Source of the DNA: an uncultured Myroides sp. | Lineage (GTDB): Bacteria; Bacteroidota; Bacteroidia; Flavobacteriales; Flavobacteriaceae | Assembly: GCA_913777665.1 (NCBI GenBank) | Contig: CAJYTF010000033.1 | Span: 1 to 64,000 of the forward strand | Length of the DNA: 64,000 bases | Direction: 5' to 3' | Shown: in pieces, positions 42,750-52,306 of the stretch | Layout: each line of letters opens with the position of its first letter | Numbering within the stretch: the stretch's first letter is position 1 | Program-made: the position numbers and the translations under genes | The notes under the pieces: model-generated | What the model was told of the DNA's origin: nothing | Seen by the model: only the letters and a program-made list of their open reading frames with translations | The model's database searches: none

Positions 42750-45410
42750 CTAAAGTAATTGTGATTTTATTAGTTGTAAATTTTCTTGTTTTTTGGCGTT
42801 GCGCAATCTTTTGGCAGATTCGGTAAAGTAACTGTGTTTTTCAAAGAACGAAATCTGAATTCTGTTCCAAGAATCAATATCGGCTATTTTATTTTCTGCC
42901 TTTAGTTCTTCAAAAAGTCCGTTTGATATTTCTTCAAAATCAGTTCTTCCCAAATAATCCAAATCTGCATCTGCTAAAATCTGTTCCAAATGATTTTTCG
43001 GAGTTTGCGGAATTCTCGTTGCCATGATCATTCCTTTAATCTTTTCGATCTGATTAAAACTGTAACCAAAATCCGGCAAATATTCTTCGGCAAATCCGCA
43101 CGAAATCAATTCATGTCCGTCTGCTTTTACAATAAAGCCCGAATCGTGGAAAAGCGCAGCAACTTTAAGCAATTCAGTGTCTTCGGCACTAATTCCTTCT
43201 AATTTTGCATAACGCATGGCAGCATCATAAACATCTAAAATATGGCTGATGTTATGATAATGCAAATGCTTTGGCAACTCTTGCGTTAGCTTGTTTAATA
43301 TAAATTCTTTTGCCCTTTCTAAATTCACGCTTTTTTCTTTAATTTCTGCAAAGTACATATTTAGTTGAGAATCTTCCAATTTTTCGGGACGTAATTCTGT
43401 ACTAAAATTTTTATGAACCAATTGATAGGTGTATTCGCTAATGTTTACTTTTCCTACGTGCCCGTTCACTTCCATTTCAGAAGCAATGTTTACTGCAGTT
43501 CCCCAAACATCATAAGCGAATTTTTTAATACCAACGATGCCTGCAACGACTTCGCCGGAATTTATACCAATACGCATTTCAAAATATTCTTTGCCTTCGG
43601 TTATGCGTTTTTGTTTGTATTCTTCCATAAAATCGCGAATTTCTAACGCAGCATACACCATTTTAATAGCGTGCTTTTCGTCTTTGACAGGTAATCCGCT
43701 TACCGCCATGTAGGCATCGCCAATGGTTTTGATCTTTTCAATACCGTATTTGCTGATGATTCTATCGAATTCCTTAAAACAATAGTTCAGTTCTTCGATC
43801 AATTCGGTAGAAGAAACCTTTTCCGTTAGTTTGGTGAAATCTTTAAAATCGGTAAAAAGAATGGTAACGCTGTCAAAGAATTTTGATTGTGTTTTACCTT
43901 TTTCTTTTAATTCTAACGCAATTTCTTCGGGTAGGATGTTTAGTAAAAGTGCTTCAGATTTTAATCGTTCTACTTCTAATTTTTCATTTTGAATTTTGAT
44001 TTCACTCTTTTGAATTTCGATTTCGTTTTTACGATTTTCAACCTGAACTTCTAATTCTTGATTGATGTTTTCTATGATGGTTTGTTTTTCTTTTTCTTGA
44101 TCGAGATTCTGTGCGGTAAGATTTTTTACTTCCATTAATTTTTCTTCGTTTTCTGTATTGATATACGAAAAATACCATGCAAGATAAGCCGACATTGAAA
44201 ACGGAATACTGAAAATTGAAAGTGCAAAACCAACAAAAGATATCCCTACTAAAACATTGGTAAAGTCGTTTTGGTTATCGCCTAATTCTAAATTTCCGTT
44301 CTTAGAGAAAATTGAAAAAGCAATGATAATTATTAAAGTGAAAAATAGGGTAAATAAAATACCGCTGGCTAAAATACGTGCGCCTTTTACTTTTTTCAAA
44401 ATGGCTTTTATTAACAGTATGCTACATTCTATACAAGCAAATGCAAACAAAAAAGGTACAATGGCGCCGCTAGTATCAATACTAAAAAACAGAATAAGAA
44501 TGGTTATTACAGAAAGTGCCGTAAAAATTTTAAAGCGCAATTGTTTTTTAGAAAAAAGGGTGTTTACCAAACCGCTTAATGCAAAACCAGACAAACACGT
44601 TAAAAACACAATGAATTTATAAACCCACTCTTCGCCTTTTACATCTGAAACCATTAAAAAGTATGAAATAGATACAAAAACACCACCCATACTAAAGCTG
44701 AATAAACTAAAGTATAAGTTAGGTTTAAATTGGCGGTAAAACAAGAACAATATCAAGTGAAACACGAAAAGCGTCATAAAAACAGAACCAATAATCATGA
44801 CAATAGAACTGGTTTGGTTTTTTTTCTGTTTTAAAAGCAGCGCATTTTCTGTTTTAGTGATTCTAAAATCAAAATCAAAAAATGTATCGGTAGCTTTTAT
44901 TTGGCTGTTTTCGTATTTTATGGCAAAAGTATGTTTACCGGGCTTTGTAAAAACAAAATTGGTGTAAGGACGTTTTAGTTCGTTAAATGTAAAAAAAACA
45001 ATTGTGCCGTTACTGCCATTAGAAAATGCACCGAAAGTTTTAAGTAGTTTTCCATCTAAATAAATAGAATAAGCACCGGTTAAATCTACCGATAAACTTA
45101 AAGGAATGCCCACCAAAGTAGAATCTATTTCAAATGAATTTCTAAACCAACCCATTTTATTAAAATTCATTTCTTGCTTGATTATGTTGCCTAAACTGTC
45201 TGTCTTAATCAAAGTCCAATCATTATCAACTAAATCAGGATTCTTCCATTTGTCATTGGTTCCATGTTTAAACTTCCATCCGTGTAACAATTTAAAATAG
45301 GCTTCTTCATTGGCAATAACTTCTTTGGTATATCTTGGCAAAGAATCAGTGGTTTGTGCAAACGAAGTAATACATAGCAAAAGCAGTATAAATGTTATGA
45401 ACTTTCTCAT
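42750..45410 (-). CDS. Receptor-type class III nucleotidyl cyclase fused to an HD domain
   Basis: Membrane protein of 886 residues. Order: signal peptide (1-19), extracellular beta-sandwich (about 60-195), 7TMR-DISM-like seven-span region (about 200-415), coiled coil (about 420-490), class III cyclase domain (about 512-690), HD domain (about 700-870). Cyclase residues: metal aspartates D521 (ILFTDFKDFT) and D565 (KTIGDAYM); adenine-type K561 and D634 (FAYDVWG); N641. The transition-state arginine position is E645 (NIASEME). The HD domain shows H719/H723 in YHNISHILDV, H755-D756 in LFHDSG and D814 in LADADLD, resembling cyclic-nucleotide phosphodiesterases. It starts one base after the stop of its paralogue. 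Adenylate rather than guanylate preference is inferred from K561 and D634. Confidence 0.9.
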   Translation of the reverse strand: MRKFITFILLLLCITSFAQTTDSLPRYTKEVIANEEAYFKLLHGWKFKHGTNDKWKNPDLVDNDWTLIKTDSLGNIIKQEMNFNKMGWFRNSFEIDSTLVGIPLSLSVDLTGAYSIYLDGKLLKTFGAFSNGSNGTIVFFTFNELKRPYTNFVFTKPGKHTFAIKYENSQIKATDTFFDFDFRITKTENALLLKQKKNQTSSIVMIIGSVFMTLFVFHLILFLFYRQFKPNLYFSLFSFSMGGVFVSISYFLMVSDVKGEEWVYKFIVFLTCLSGFALSGLVNTLFSKKQLRFKIFTALSVITILILFFSIDTSGAIVPFLFAFACIECSILLIKAILKKVKGARILASGILFTLFFTLIIIIAFSIFSKNGNLELGDNQNDFTNVLVGISFVGFALSIFSIPFSMSAYLAWYFSYINTENEEKLMEVKNLTAQNLDQEKEKQTIIENINQELEVQVENRKNEIEIQKSEIKIQNEKLEVERLKSEALLLNILPEEIALELKEKGKTQSKFFDSVTILFTDFKDFTKLTEKVSSTELIEELNYCFKEFDRIISKYGIEKIKTIGDAYMAVSGLPVKDEKHAIKMVYAALEIRDFMEEYKQKRITEGKEYFEMRIGINSGEVVAGIVGIKKFAYDVWGTAVNIASEMEVNGHVGKVNISEYTYQLVHKNFSTELRPEKLEDSQLNMYFAEIKEKSVNLERAKEFILNKLTQELPKHLHYHNISHILDVYDAAMRYAKLEGISAEDTELLKVAALFHDSGFIVKADGHELISCGFAEEYLPDFGYSFNQIEKIKGMIMATRIPQTPKNHLEQILADADLDYLGRTDFEEISNGLFEELKAENKIADIDSWNRIQISFFEKHSYFTESAKRLRNAKKQENLQLIKSQLL

Positions 45411-45411
45411 T

Positions 45412-47448
45412 TTAATTTGTTTTAGTTTCTACAAAATACATTTTTGCCAAGCCTTTTCCTTTAATTTCCAATTCGCCGCGGTAACTGAAATCGAAAAACT
45501 GTTTTGCCAACTCATACGTTGTGTGCCCCACGTTAATTTTTCCGTTTTCGCTTCGGGCTTTCATGCGGGCAGCAGTGTTTACGGCATCGCCCCAAATATC
45601 GTAAGCGAATTTTTTAATACCTACAATTCCTGCAACAACTTCGCCCGAATTAATTCCAATCTTAATCTCAAAATAAGGCTTGTCTGCTTTTCTTCTTTCT
45701 TCTTGATAAGATGTAATGAAATCGCACATTTCTAACGCCACTTCGATCATTTTTTTTGCGTGATTATCATTTACCAACGGAAGTCCGCTTACTGCCATGT
45801 ACGAATAACTGATGGTTTTAATTTTTTCGATCTGATGTTTGGTTGTAATATGATCAAAAGCCTGAAAACAATGGTTCAGTTCGTCTAATAATTCCTGTGA
45901 ATTCAATCGTTGTGAAACCGAATCCAGATTAGTGAAATCAGAAAATAAAATAGACACGCTGCTGAATTGTTTTACCTTACTTTCACCACTTTCTTTTAAT
46001 TCGTCGGCAATATCTTTTGGAAGGATATTTAACAGTAAATCTTCTGATTTTTGTTTTTCAGAAAGCAATTCCGTCTGCTGTTTTTCAATTTCTTGTTTTT
46101 GAATTTCAATTTCCTTGGTACGTTCTTTAACTTCGGTTTCAAGAAAACTCATCTTGTTTTCTAAAAGTCCTTTACGTTCTTGTTGCTGCTTTAATGTTTG
46201 TGCCGATAGTTGCTTCACTTCTTTTAACTGTTGATTTAACTTGCGACTTACCGCAGCAAAATTTGAAGCTAAAAACGCCGACATAGCAAATGGAATGCTA
46301 AAGAAAGAGAATGTACCTAATATTATTAAAATGCTAAGTAAAATAGCGTTCATGGTTTGTGTTGCGTAAAGTATTCCTACAAACATACCAAGTAAAATGG
46401 CAAAACCAAAACTGCAAATAAGCCCAAAAGCAATGATTTTTGAACCTGGTTTTTTATTAATTGTCGCAATTAGTACAATAATAATTGCTTCGAATAACAA
46501 AAGTGTGGTGAAAACAGATCCTACAAAAGAAAAATCCATAGAAACAACATACATTAAAAACAAAGCAATCCCTACGCAAGCACTTAAAATAATTAGGCGT
46601 AATTTGTTTTTACTGAATAGAAAATTTACTGTGGTACTAATTGCCAAACTACCAATTAATGAAAAAGTAATTGATGTAGGATTGTTGAGCTCTGTAAACT
46701 GAATACCGTCGATTCCGGAATGCAGCATTGGAGCATATCCTAACAGAATACTTAATCCCGAACAAAAATTAAAGATACCAAAAAACAAATTTGCAATGAA
46801 CTTTCTGTAAAAACCAAACAACATTAAATGTATAACACCCAATGTAATAAATATAAAGCCAATGGCAGTAATGGCTAACCATAAATAGTTGTTAAGGTCT
46901 GCTTTTTCGCTGTAGTTATCAACAGTTACTAAAGAGAATTTAAAACCTTTTGGTTGAAATACCGATAATTTTTGATTATGTAAAACATCTTTATAATGAA
47001 CAGCAAAAACATGTTCTCCAGGTTTGGAAAAGATAAAAGTTACCGGTTGGTTTTTAAATTCTTTGGTTTTTTCATCAACCTTGCCAAAGCTCCCTAAATA
47101 TAAACCGTTTAAGTAAACACCAGCATTTGCTTTAGAAAACACTAACAACGAAATAGGAACGTTTACTAAAGTAGAATCTACCTGTATTTTTTGTCTGAAC
47201 CATATTTCACCCTTGTATGCTGAATCATTCAGATTAAAAAAAACAGCTGTTTGTGGTTTCCATTCATCATCGTTAAAATCAGTTTCTTTCCATGATGAAT
47301 TAGTACCAATTTTAGATTTCCAATCTTTTTTCAGATCAATTCCCTTTTCAAGATCTTGTAAAGAATAGATCTTTTTTGCTTGAATACTGTCCTGTGAAAA
47401 ACAGATATTCATTACAAGAAACATTAGAAATAGTAGTATTTTTTTCAC
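45412..47448 (-). CDS. Receptor-type class III nucleotidyl cyclase lacking one metal aspartate
   Basis: Paralogue of the downstream gene along its whole shared length; 678 residues. Order: signal peptide (1-19), beta-sandwich (about 60-175), seven-span region (about 185-400), coiled coil (about 400-470), C-terminal class III cyclase domain (about 497-678), no HD domain. Metal aspartate D504 (ILFSDFTNLD) remains, but the second is replaced: KTISYSYM has S547-Y548 where relatives have Gly-Asp. Adenine-type K544 and D617, N624 and the transition-state arginine R628 (NTAARM) are intact. The catalytic pattern matches the C2 half of animal adenylyl cyclases. It is the first gene of the pair and probably of an operon continuing to yitT. 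Confidence 0.9.
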   Translation of the reverse strand: MKKILLFLMFLVMNICFSQDSIQAKKIYSLQDLEKGIDLKKDWKSKIGTNSSWKETDFNDDEWKPQTAVFFNLNDSAYKGEIWFRQKIQVDSTLVNVPISLLVFSKANAGVYLNGLYLGSFGKVDEKTKEFKNQPVTFIFSKPGEHVFAVHYKDVLHNQKLSVFQPKGFKFSLVTVDNYSEKADLNNYLWLAITAIGFIFITLGVIHLMLFGFYRKFIANLFFGIFNFCSGLSILLGYAPMLHSGIDGIQFTELNNPTSITFSLIGSLAISTTVNFLFSKNKLRLIILSACVGIALFLMYVVSMDFSFVGSVFTTLLLFEAIIIVLIATINKKPGSKIIAFGLICSFGFAILLGMFVGILYATQTMNAILLSILIILGTFSFFSIPFAMSAFLASNFAAVSRKLNQQLKEVKQLSAQTLKQQQERKGLLENKMSFLETEVKERTKEIEIQKQEIEKQQTELLSEKQKSEDLLLNILPKDIADELKESGESKVKQFSSVSILFSDFTNLDSVSQRLNSQELLDELNHCFQAFDHITTKHQIEKIKTISYSYMAVSGLPLVNDNHAKKMIEVALEMCDFITSYQEERRKADKPYFEIKIGINSGEVVAGIVGIKKFAYDIWGDAVNTAARMKARSENGKINVGHTTYELAKQFFDFSYRGELEIKGKGLAKMYFVETKTN

Positions 47449-47540
47449 GTTATGTTTATGTGTTTAAGTATAAAAACCAAATTGTTAAAGAAAGTATAAA
47501 AATAACTAAATAACCTATAACTAAGTTCATTTTAAAAGAA

Positions 47541-47570
47541 AAACTCCGATTGAAATTTCAATCGGAGTTT
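47541..47570 (-). terminator. Rho-independent terminator of the M16 peptidase gene
   Basis: Perfect 30-bp palindrome (AAACTCCGATTGAAA and its complement), 20 bases after the peptidase stop on the minus strand. It separates the peptidase from the cyclase operon, whose promoter should lie in 47449-47540. Confidence 0.88.
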
Positions 47571-47589
47571 TTTGTTGATTTGTATAAAA

Positions 47590-50403
47590 CTATTTTTTAG
47601 CAGTTTCTGGTTTTAATACCGCAATAACACGGTTTTTAGTCAGATACTTTTTAGCGACATCCTGAACGTCTTTCGCTGTTAAAGCTTTTAAGTTCTTTTC
47701 GAAATCTAAAGCTTTTTCCGGATTTTCTTGTTCGTTAAATGCTTTAAGCATAACGTTTAACCAATAGCTGTTTTCTTTTAAAGATTTGGTGTAATCGGTC
47801 ATTTCACCTTCTTTAAATTTGTTTAAATCTGCTGCTTCTGGTCCGTTTTGCTGAATTTTCTCAACTTCTTTTAAAGTCAATTCAATTAATTTGTCAGCGT
47901 CTTTTGGATTTGTAGGATACGAAATAGAGAAGTTGTATGAACCATAAGGTAATTTGCTTAAACCGCCTTGAGCACCGGCACCATAAACGCCACCTTCTTT
48001 TTCACGTAATTCTTCGATTAACTTAATAGTTAAAATTTCTCCTAAAGCTTCCATTGCTAAATTTTCTTTTGCAGAATAGGTTGTTTCACCAGCGTAAGAA
48101 ATTCTAACGGTAGCTTTATCGTCGTTTCCTTTGAAAACCTCTTTTTTATGAACACCAGTTTTACCACGGAAACCTGTATCTTTAAATGTTTCTTTACGGT
48201 TTAAAGCTGGTAACGAAGCTAAGTATTTTTCAGAGAACGTTTTCATTTGCTCGTCGGTTACGTTTCCAACAAAGTAAAATTCAAAGTCGCTTGCATCAGC
48301 AAAACGCTCTTTAAACAGTTCGTATGCTTTTTTGTAATCTGTGTTATCCCAATCTTTTTCAGTAGGAATTGGCGATGAATAACGTGCATTGTGTCCGTAC
48401 ATGAAATCAGAAACTTCAATTTGGAAAAATACTTCAGGCATAGCCATAATGTTTGCCATGTAAGATTTTGTTTTGTTCTTTTCAGATTCAAACGCTTTTT
48501 CATCATAATTTAAATCAGTGAAATACGCATGAACAGATTGGAACAGGAATTCTAAATCTTTTGGAGTTGCATTTCCAGAGAAACCTTCTGTGATACCACC
48601 AACAAATGGTGAAACACGGTACAATTTACCTGTATTGAATTTAGTTAACGCATTTTGATCCATACCAGCAATACCTGCCTGTGGCACAGCGCTTGATGCA
48701 TGTTGCGTTTTCTTATATGTATCGTTGTCTAATAAATTAGATCCACCAAAACTTCTTGCACCAAATAAAATTTCGTCGTTTTTAAAGTCAGTTTTTTTGT
48801 ACGTTACTTTTGCACCGTTTGATAGCGTCAACGTTGTTGTTCCTAATTTATCGTTTTTGGTTGTATTGGTAACTTTACCAGGTTTAATTTCGTTACGAAT
48901 TAACGATTCTGCAACAACTGCATCTTCGTAAGGTGTAATTTCTACTTTTGATACATCTAAAGCCGCTAAAACATCTTTTTCGGTAGGTGTTTTTAAACCT
49001 TCTTTTTCAGGTCCGGTTAAAATAATTACACGGTTTTCGTCTTTAATGTACGATTGAATTACGTTGTTAACATCTTTTAATGTAATGGTAGGTAGTAATT
49101 CTTTTGCTAAATTGTACTCATAAGAGATTGATGGCATTGCTTCCCCTTCTAAAAAGTGACTTTGGTAAATACCTAAATATCTTGATGAATTGTTTTTATC
49201 GCGATCGTTAAATGCTTTTTCGTAGTAAGCTAATGTTTCCGTTTTAGCACGATCTAATTCCGATTGTGTAAATCCGAATTTTCTTGCGCGCTCATTTTCA
49301 ATTGCTAAAACTCTTAAAGCTTCTAACTGCTTGTCTTCAGCCGTCATTGCTCTTGATTGAAAAGCTTCTTTACCACGACCTAACAATCCGCCATGAAAGC
49401 TGTATCCATAAACAAATGGTGGAGTAGGGCTGTTGGTATATTCTTCTAAACGAGCATTTAACATACTTGAGAATAAGTTATCAATAAAGTCGGTTTTATA
49501 ATCGCCAACGGTTGTAGATGGTTTTGGCGTTCCTTGATCTTTATAGTAAATTTCTACGTTAGAAGAAGTTGCTTCTTTATCGGTATTGATAGATACAAAA
49601 GTTTCTTTGTGGTTAGGAATTTCAAATTCTTTACGCTCTTTTGGATTTGCCGGATTTTTGTATTTACCGAAATGGCTTTTAATTTTGCCTTCCATTTCAT
49701 TCACGTCAATATCCCCCACAACAATAACCGCCATTAAGTTTGGACGGTACCAATCTTTATAAAACTGACGAATTTCTTCGTGTTTAAATGTCTCTAAATT
49801 TTCTTTGGTACCAATAGGTAAACGTTTTGCGTATAACGAATTGTGAAGCATTTTTGGTAAATAGTTCTTCATCATACGTTCGTTTGCACCTAAACGCGTA
49901 CGGTATTCTTCAATAACAACACCACGCTCGTCGTCTATATCTTTACTTTCTAAATTAGCATTAAAAGCCCAATCTTCTAAAATTTGGAAACCTTTGTCTA
50001 ATTTCACTGGATCGTCTGAAGGAATTGGTAAGAAATAAACCGTTTCGTCAAAACTTGTGTACGCATTTAAATGCTGACCAAATTTTACACCGATACTTTG
50101 CAGGTAGCTGATTAATTCGTTTTTAGGGAACGTTTTTGTTCCGTTAAAAACCATGTGTTCCATAAAGTGCGCCAAACCAACTTGTTTGTCGGTTTCTAAG
50201 ATAGATCCGGCATTTAAAACCATGCGTAAATCTACTTTTTTCTCTGGTTTTGCGTTTTTACGGATATAGTACGTTAAACCGTTTTCTAATTTGGCAATGC
50301 GAACATCGGGATCATTTGGAATTTTTTGGTTTAAATCTGCAACTTGTGCCCAAAGTGATGCAGGTAAGATCAAAAGACCTAAAGTAATTTTTTTTAAGTT
50401 CAT
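47590..50403 (-). CDS. M16 family zinc metallopeptidase (pitrilysin type)
   Basis: Exported peptidase of 937 residues with a signal peptide (1-20, ending LWAQ). The inverted zinc motif HxxEH is H79-F-M-E82-H83 in LAHFMEHMVFNG, with the third ligand likely the first or second Glu of VVIEEYR near residue 147. Two homologous halves follow; the second half lacks the zinc motif, as usual, but keeps the R/Y substrate-binding block (VYGAGAQGG). Such periplasmic enzymes degrade oligopeptides and fit the peptide-using profile of the window. It is monocistronic, bounded by terminators and an own -7 element. Confidence 0.93.
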   Translation of the reverse strand: MNLKKITLGLLILPASLWAQVADLNQKIPNDPDVRIAKLENGLTYYIRKNAKPEKKVDLRMVLNAGSILETDKQVGLAHFMEHMVFNGTKTFPKNELISYLQSIGVKFGQHLNAYTSFDETVYFLPIPSDDPVKLDKGFQILEDWAFNANLESKDIDDERGVVIEEYRTRLGANERMMKNYLPKMLHNSLYAKRLPIGTKENLETFKHEEIRQFYKDWYRPNLMAVIVVGDIDVNEMEGKIKSHFGKYKNPANPKERKEFEIPNHKETFVSINTDKEATSSNVEIYYKDQGTPKPSTTVGDYKTDFIDNLFSSMLNARLEEYTNSPTPPFVYGYSFHGGLLGRGKEAFQSRAMTAEDKQLEALRVLAIENERARKFGFTQSELDRAKTETLAYYEKAFNDRDKNNSSRYLGIYQSHFLEGEAMPSISYEYNLAKELLPTITLKDVNNVIQSYIKDENRVIILTGPEKEGLKTPTEKDVLAALDVSKVEITPYEDAVVAESLIRNEIKPGKVTNTTKNDKLGTTTLTLSNGAKVTYKKTDFKNDEILFGARSFGGSNLLDNDTYKKTQHASSAVPQAGIAGMDQNALTKFNTGKLYRVSPFVGGITEGFSGNATPKDLEFLFQSVHAYFTDLNYDEKAFESEKNKTKSYMANIMAMPEVFFQIEVSDFMYGHNARYSSPIPTEKDWDNTDYKKAYELFKERFADASDFEFYFVGNVTDEQMKTFSEKYLASLPALNRKETFKDTGFRGKTGVHKKEVFKGNDDKATVRISYAGETTYSAKENLAMEALGEILTIKLIEELREKEGGVYGAGAQGGLSKLPYGSYNFSISYPTNPKDADKLIELTLKEVEKIQQNGPEAADLNKFKEGEMTDYTKSLKENSYWLNVMLKAFNEQENPEKALDFEKNLKALTAKDVQDVAKKYLTKNRVIAVLKPETAKK

Positions 50404-50423
50404 TTGTGGTGTTTTAAATTTCT

Positions 50424-50431
50424 CAAAAATA
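50424..50431 (-). promoter_or_regulatory. Putative -7 promoter element for the M16 peptidase
   Basis: CAAAAATA reads TATTTTTG on the minus strand, an exact TAnnTTTG match, 21 bases before the peptidase start. Confidence 0.45.
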
Positions 50432-50484
50432 TAAACAATTATTTTAAAACAAAATTAGAAACTAATAAGAAAGTGTTAAAAAAC

Positions 50485-50515
50485 AAAAAAGACTTTCTAA
50501 ATTGAAAGTCTTTTT
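50485..50515 (-). terminator. Rho-independent terminator of the aromatic hydroxylase gene
   Basis: Stem AAAAAGACTTTC/GAAAGTCTTTTT with a six-base loop, just past the hydroxylase stop on the minus strand. Confidence 0.88.
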
Positions 50516-50525
50516 AAGAAAAATA

Positions 50526-52259
50526 CTATAATAAATTTAAACCGTTGGTAACTAAATGTGCTATTTCGGGTCTGTCTGTTTTTACTTTTAATAAATGATT
50601 TAATGCTTTGTCGTAAAGATCTAAATTGTTTTGCTTGGTTAATTCTACGATTTCTAAAGATAATAACCAATCTTGTGGATGATTTTGTATCAAATCAGAT
50701 AAAATAACCTCTAAATCTTCGGTTGAATTTTGTTCGCGATGCATTCTTACTTTTTCGTACAGATTTTCTAAAGCAACGCGTTCATCATTCTTTTTAGATT
50801 TTATGGTTTTGGTTGATGGAACATGCGTGATCATATCAAAACTTTTAATATCAGCTGGTCCTGAAAAAGCCGAAACTATTTTCTTGCCCACAGCCATGTC
50901 ATAAGTTCCCCATTCTGGTTGAAACAACACGGTATCATTGTGCGTAACCGTACAGTTTTTAAAGCTGATGATGATGATTTCACCTTGAAGATTTCTTGAT
51001 CCTGTGATAATTTCACCCGATACTTTAATATCACCTTCAAATTCTAGTTCAATATGTTTACCTTCATATATATTGTATGCCTGCAAATCGCGCGGACTCA
51101 TATCTTCTATGGTAAGATTGATGTTCTTTAGACGACCAATAGGGCTTCCAAACCCTTCAGAATGATATTCCGTTCCGTGATTTACTAGTTCTTTTTCGCG
51201 GTAAGATAAAGCTGTTTTTCCTGTTGTTTGAATGTAAACGGGCTTTCCTTCATCTTCAATTACATTTGTGAAAACACCCGAAATCTGCAAACCTGTAGAA
51301 AGTTCAATAGTTCCCAATGCTTTAGACTGAATCAGTTTTTTAATACCGCTTAAGCCACCGGTACGTAATGCCATTTTGTTAGCAAATTCTTCTAAAACCA
51401 TGCTTAATTCTGCGAAATCTTTTGTTACATATAATTGAGGTTGCGGTTTGGTAATATCGAAACCTTGATAAGCAGCTTCTATACTATAAGGTAGTTTTTC
51501 AACTTTATCTGTCATACACCATTCGCTTTCACCAATAGATGATAACAAACCGGCACCATATATTTTTGGATTTTCAACAGTTCCTATTAAACCGTATTCA
51601 ACAGTCCACCAATGTAAATTACGAATTAATGCCATTTCCGATGGTTCTGTTGATTTCGCTTGTAATTCATCAACTTTAGATCGAATTCTAACCAGTTCGC
51701 TTTTCGGAGTTCCTTCTGCTTCTTCTAAAATAGATAATTCACGGATTGCTTCGTAAATTTCGTAATCATGTGCAGATGAAATAGCTTTGCAGCCAATTTC
51801 ACCGAATCTGCGTAAATATTCTGCATATTCCGGATTAGCAATGATAGGAGCGTGACCGGCACCTTCGTGAATAATATCCGGAGCAGGTGTGTATTCAATA
51901 TTTTCCAACTGACGAATATCTGAAGCGATGACCAACACATTATATGCCTGAAACTCCATAAACGCATTCGGTGGAATAAAACCATCAACAGCAACAGCAG
52001 CCCAGCCAATTTCCTTTAAAATACGGTTCATACCATACATACTAGGGATGCTTTCGATTGAAATTCCTGTTTTTTGTAAACCATCTAAGTAAGAAGAATG
52101 TGCAACTTTAGATAAATAATCCACATTTTTACGCATTACGTAACGCCACACCGCTTGATTAATCGGAGAGTATTCCTCGTAATTCTGTGGTTTAATAAAC
52201 TGTTTAAGGTGTTTAGGTAAACGATCAATTAACGGATTGGTTTCAAAATGCTCGTTCAT
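50526..52259 (-). CDS. Biopterin-dependent aromatic amino acid hydroxylase, long form
   Basis: Iron(II)/tetrahydropterin monooxygenase, most likely acting on phenylalanine. The ATG at 52259 gives 577 residues (an upstream in-frame ATG at 52328 lies before the promoter). The iron ligands are H131 and H136 in IIHEGAGHAP and E221 in WWTVEYGLIG. About 45 extra helical residues lie between the second His and the Glu compared with animal and short bacterial enzymes. A C-terminal extension of about 300 residues follows the catalytic core, with a beta-rich part (about 320-470) and a helical, TPR-like tail. As far as I know the long form is common in Bacteroidota; its extra function is unknown. Confidence 0.9.
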   Translation of the reverse strand: MNEHFETNPLIDRLPKHLKQFIKPQNYEEYSPINQAVWRYVMRKNVDYLSKVAHSSYLDGLQKTGISIESIPSMYGMNRILKEIGWAAVAVDGFIPPNAFMEFQAYNVLVIASDIRQLENIEYTPAPDIIHEGAGHAPIIANPEYAEYLRRFGEIGCKAISSAHDYEIYEAIRELSILEEAEGTPKSELVRIRSKVDELQAKSTEPSEMALIRNLHWWTVEYGLIGTVENPKIYGAGLLSSIGESEWCMTDKVEKLPYSIEAAYQGFDITKPQPQLYVTKDFAELSMVLEEFANKMALRTGGLSGIKKLIQSKALGTIELSTGLQISGVFTNVIEDEGKPVYIQTTGKTALSYREKELVNHGTEYHSEGFGSPIGRLKNINLTIEDMSPRDLQAYNIYEGKHIELEFEGDIKVSGEIITGSRNLQGEIIIISFKNCTVTHNDTVLFQPEWGTYDMAVGKKIVSAFSGPADIKSFDMITHVPSTKTIKSKKNDERVALENLYEKVRMHREQNSTEDLEVILSDLIQNHPQDWLLSLEIVELTKQNNLDLYDKALNHLLKVKTDRPEIAHLVTNGLNLL

Positions 52260-52298
52260 ATTTATTGTTGTTAGTATATTTAATAAGTTTCTGATTTT

Positions 52299-52306
52299 CA
52301 AAAATA
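52299..52306 (-). promoter_or_regulatory. Putative -7 promoter element for the aromatic hydroxylase
   Basis: CAAAAATA reads TATTTTTG on the minus strand (exact TAnnTTTG), 40 bases before the ATG at 52259; it supports that start over the upstream ATG. Confidence 0.45.
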
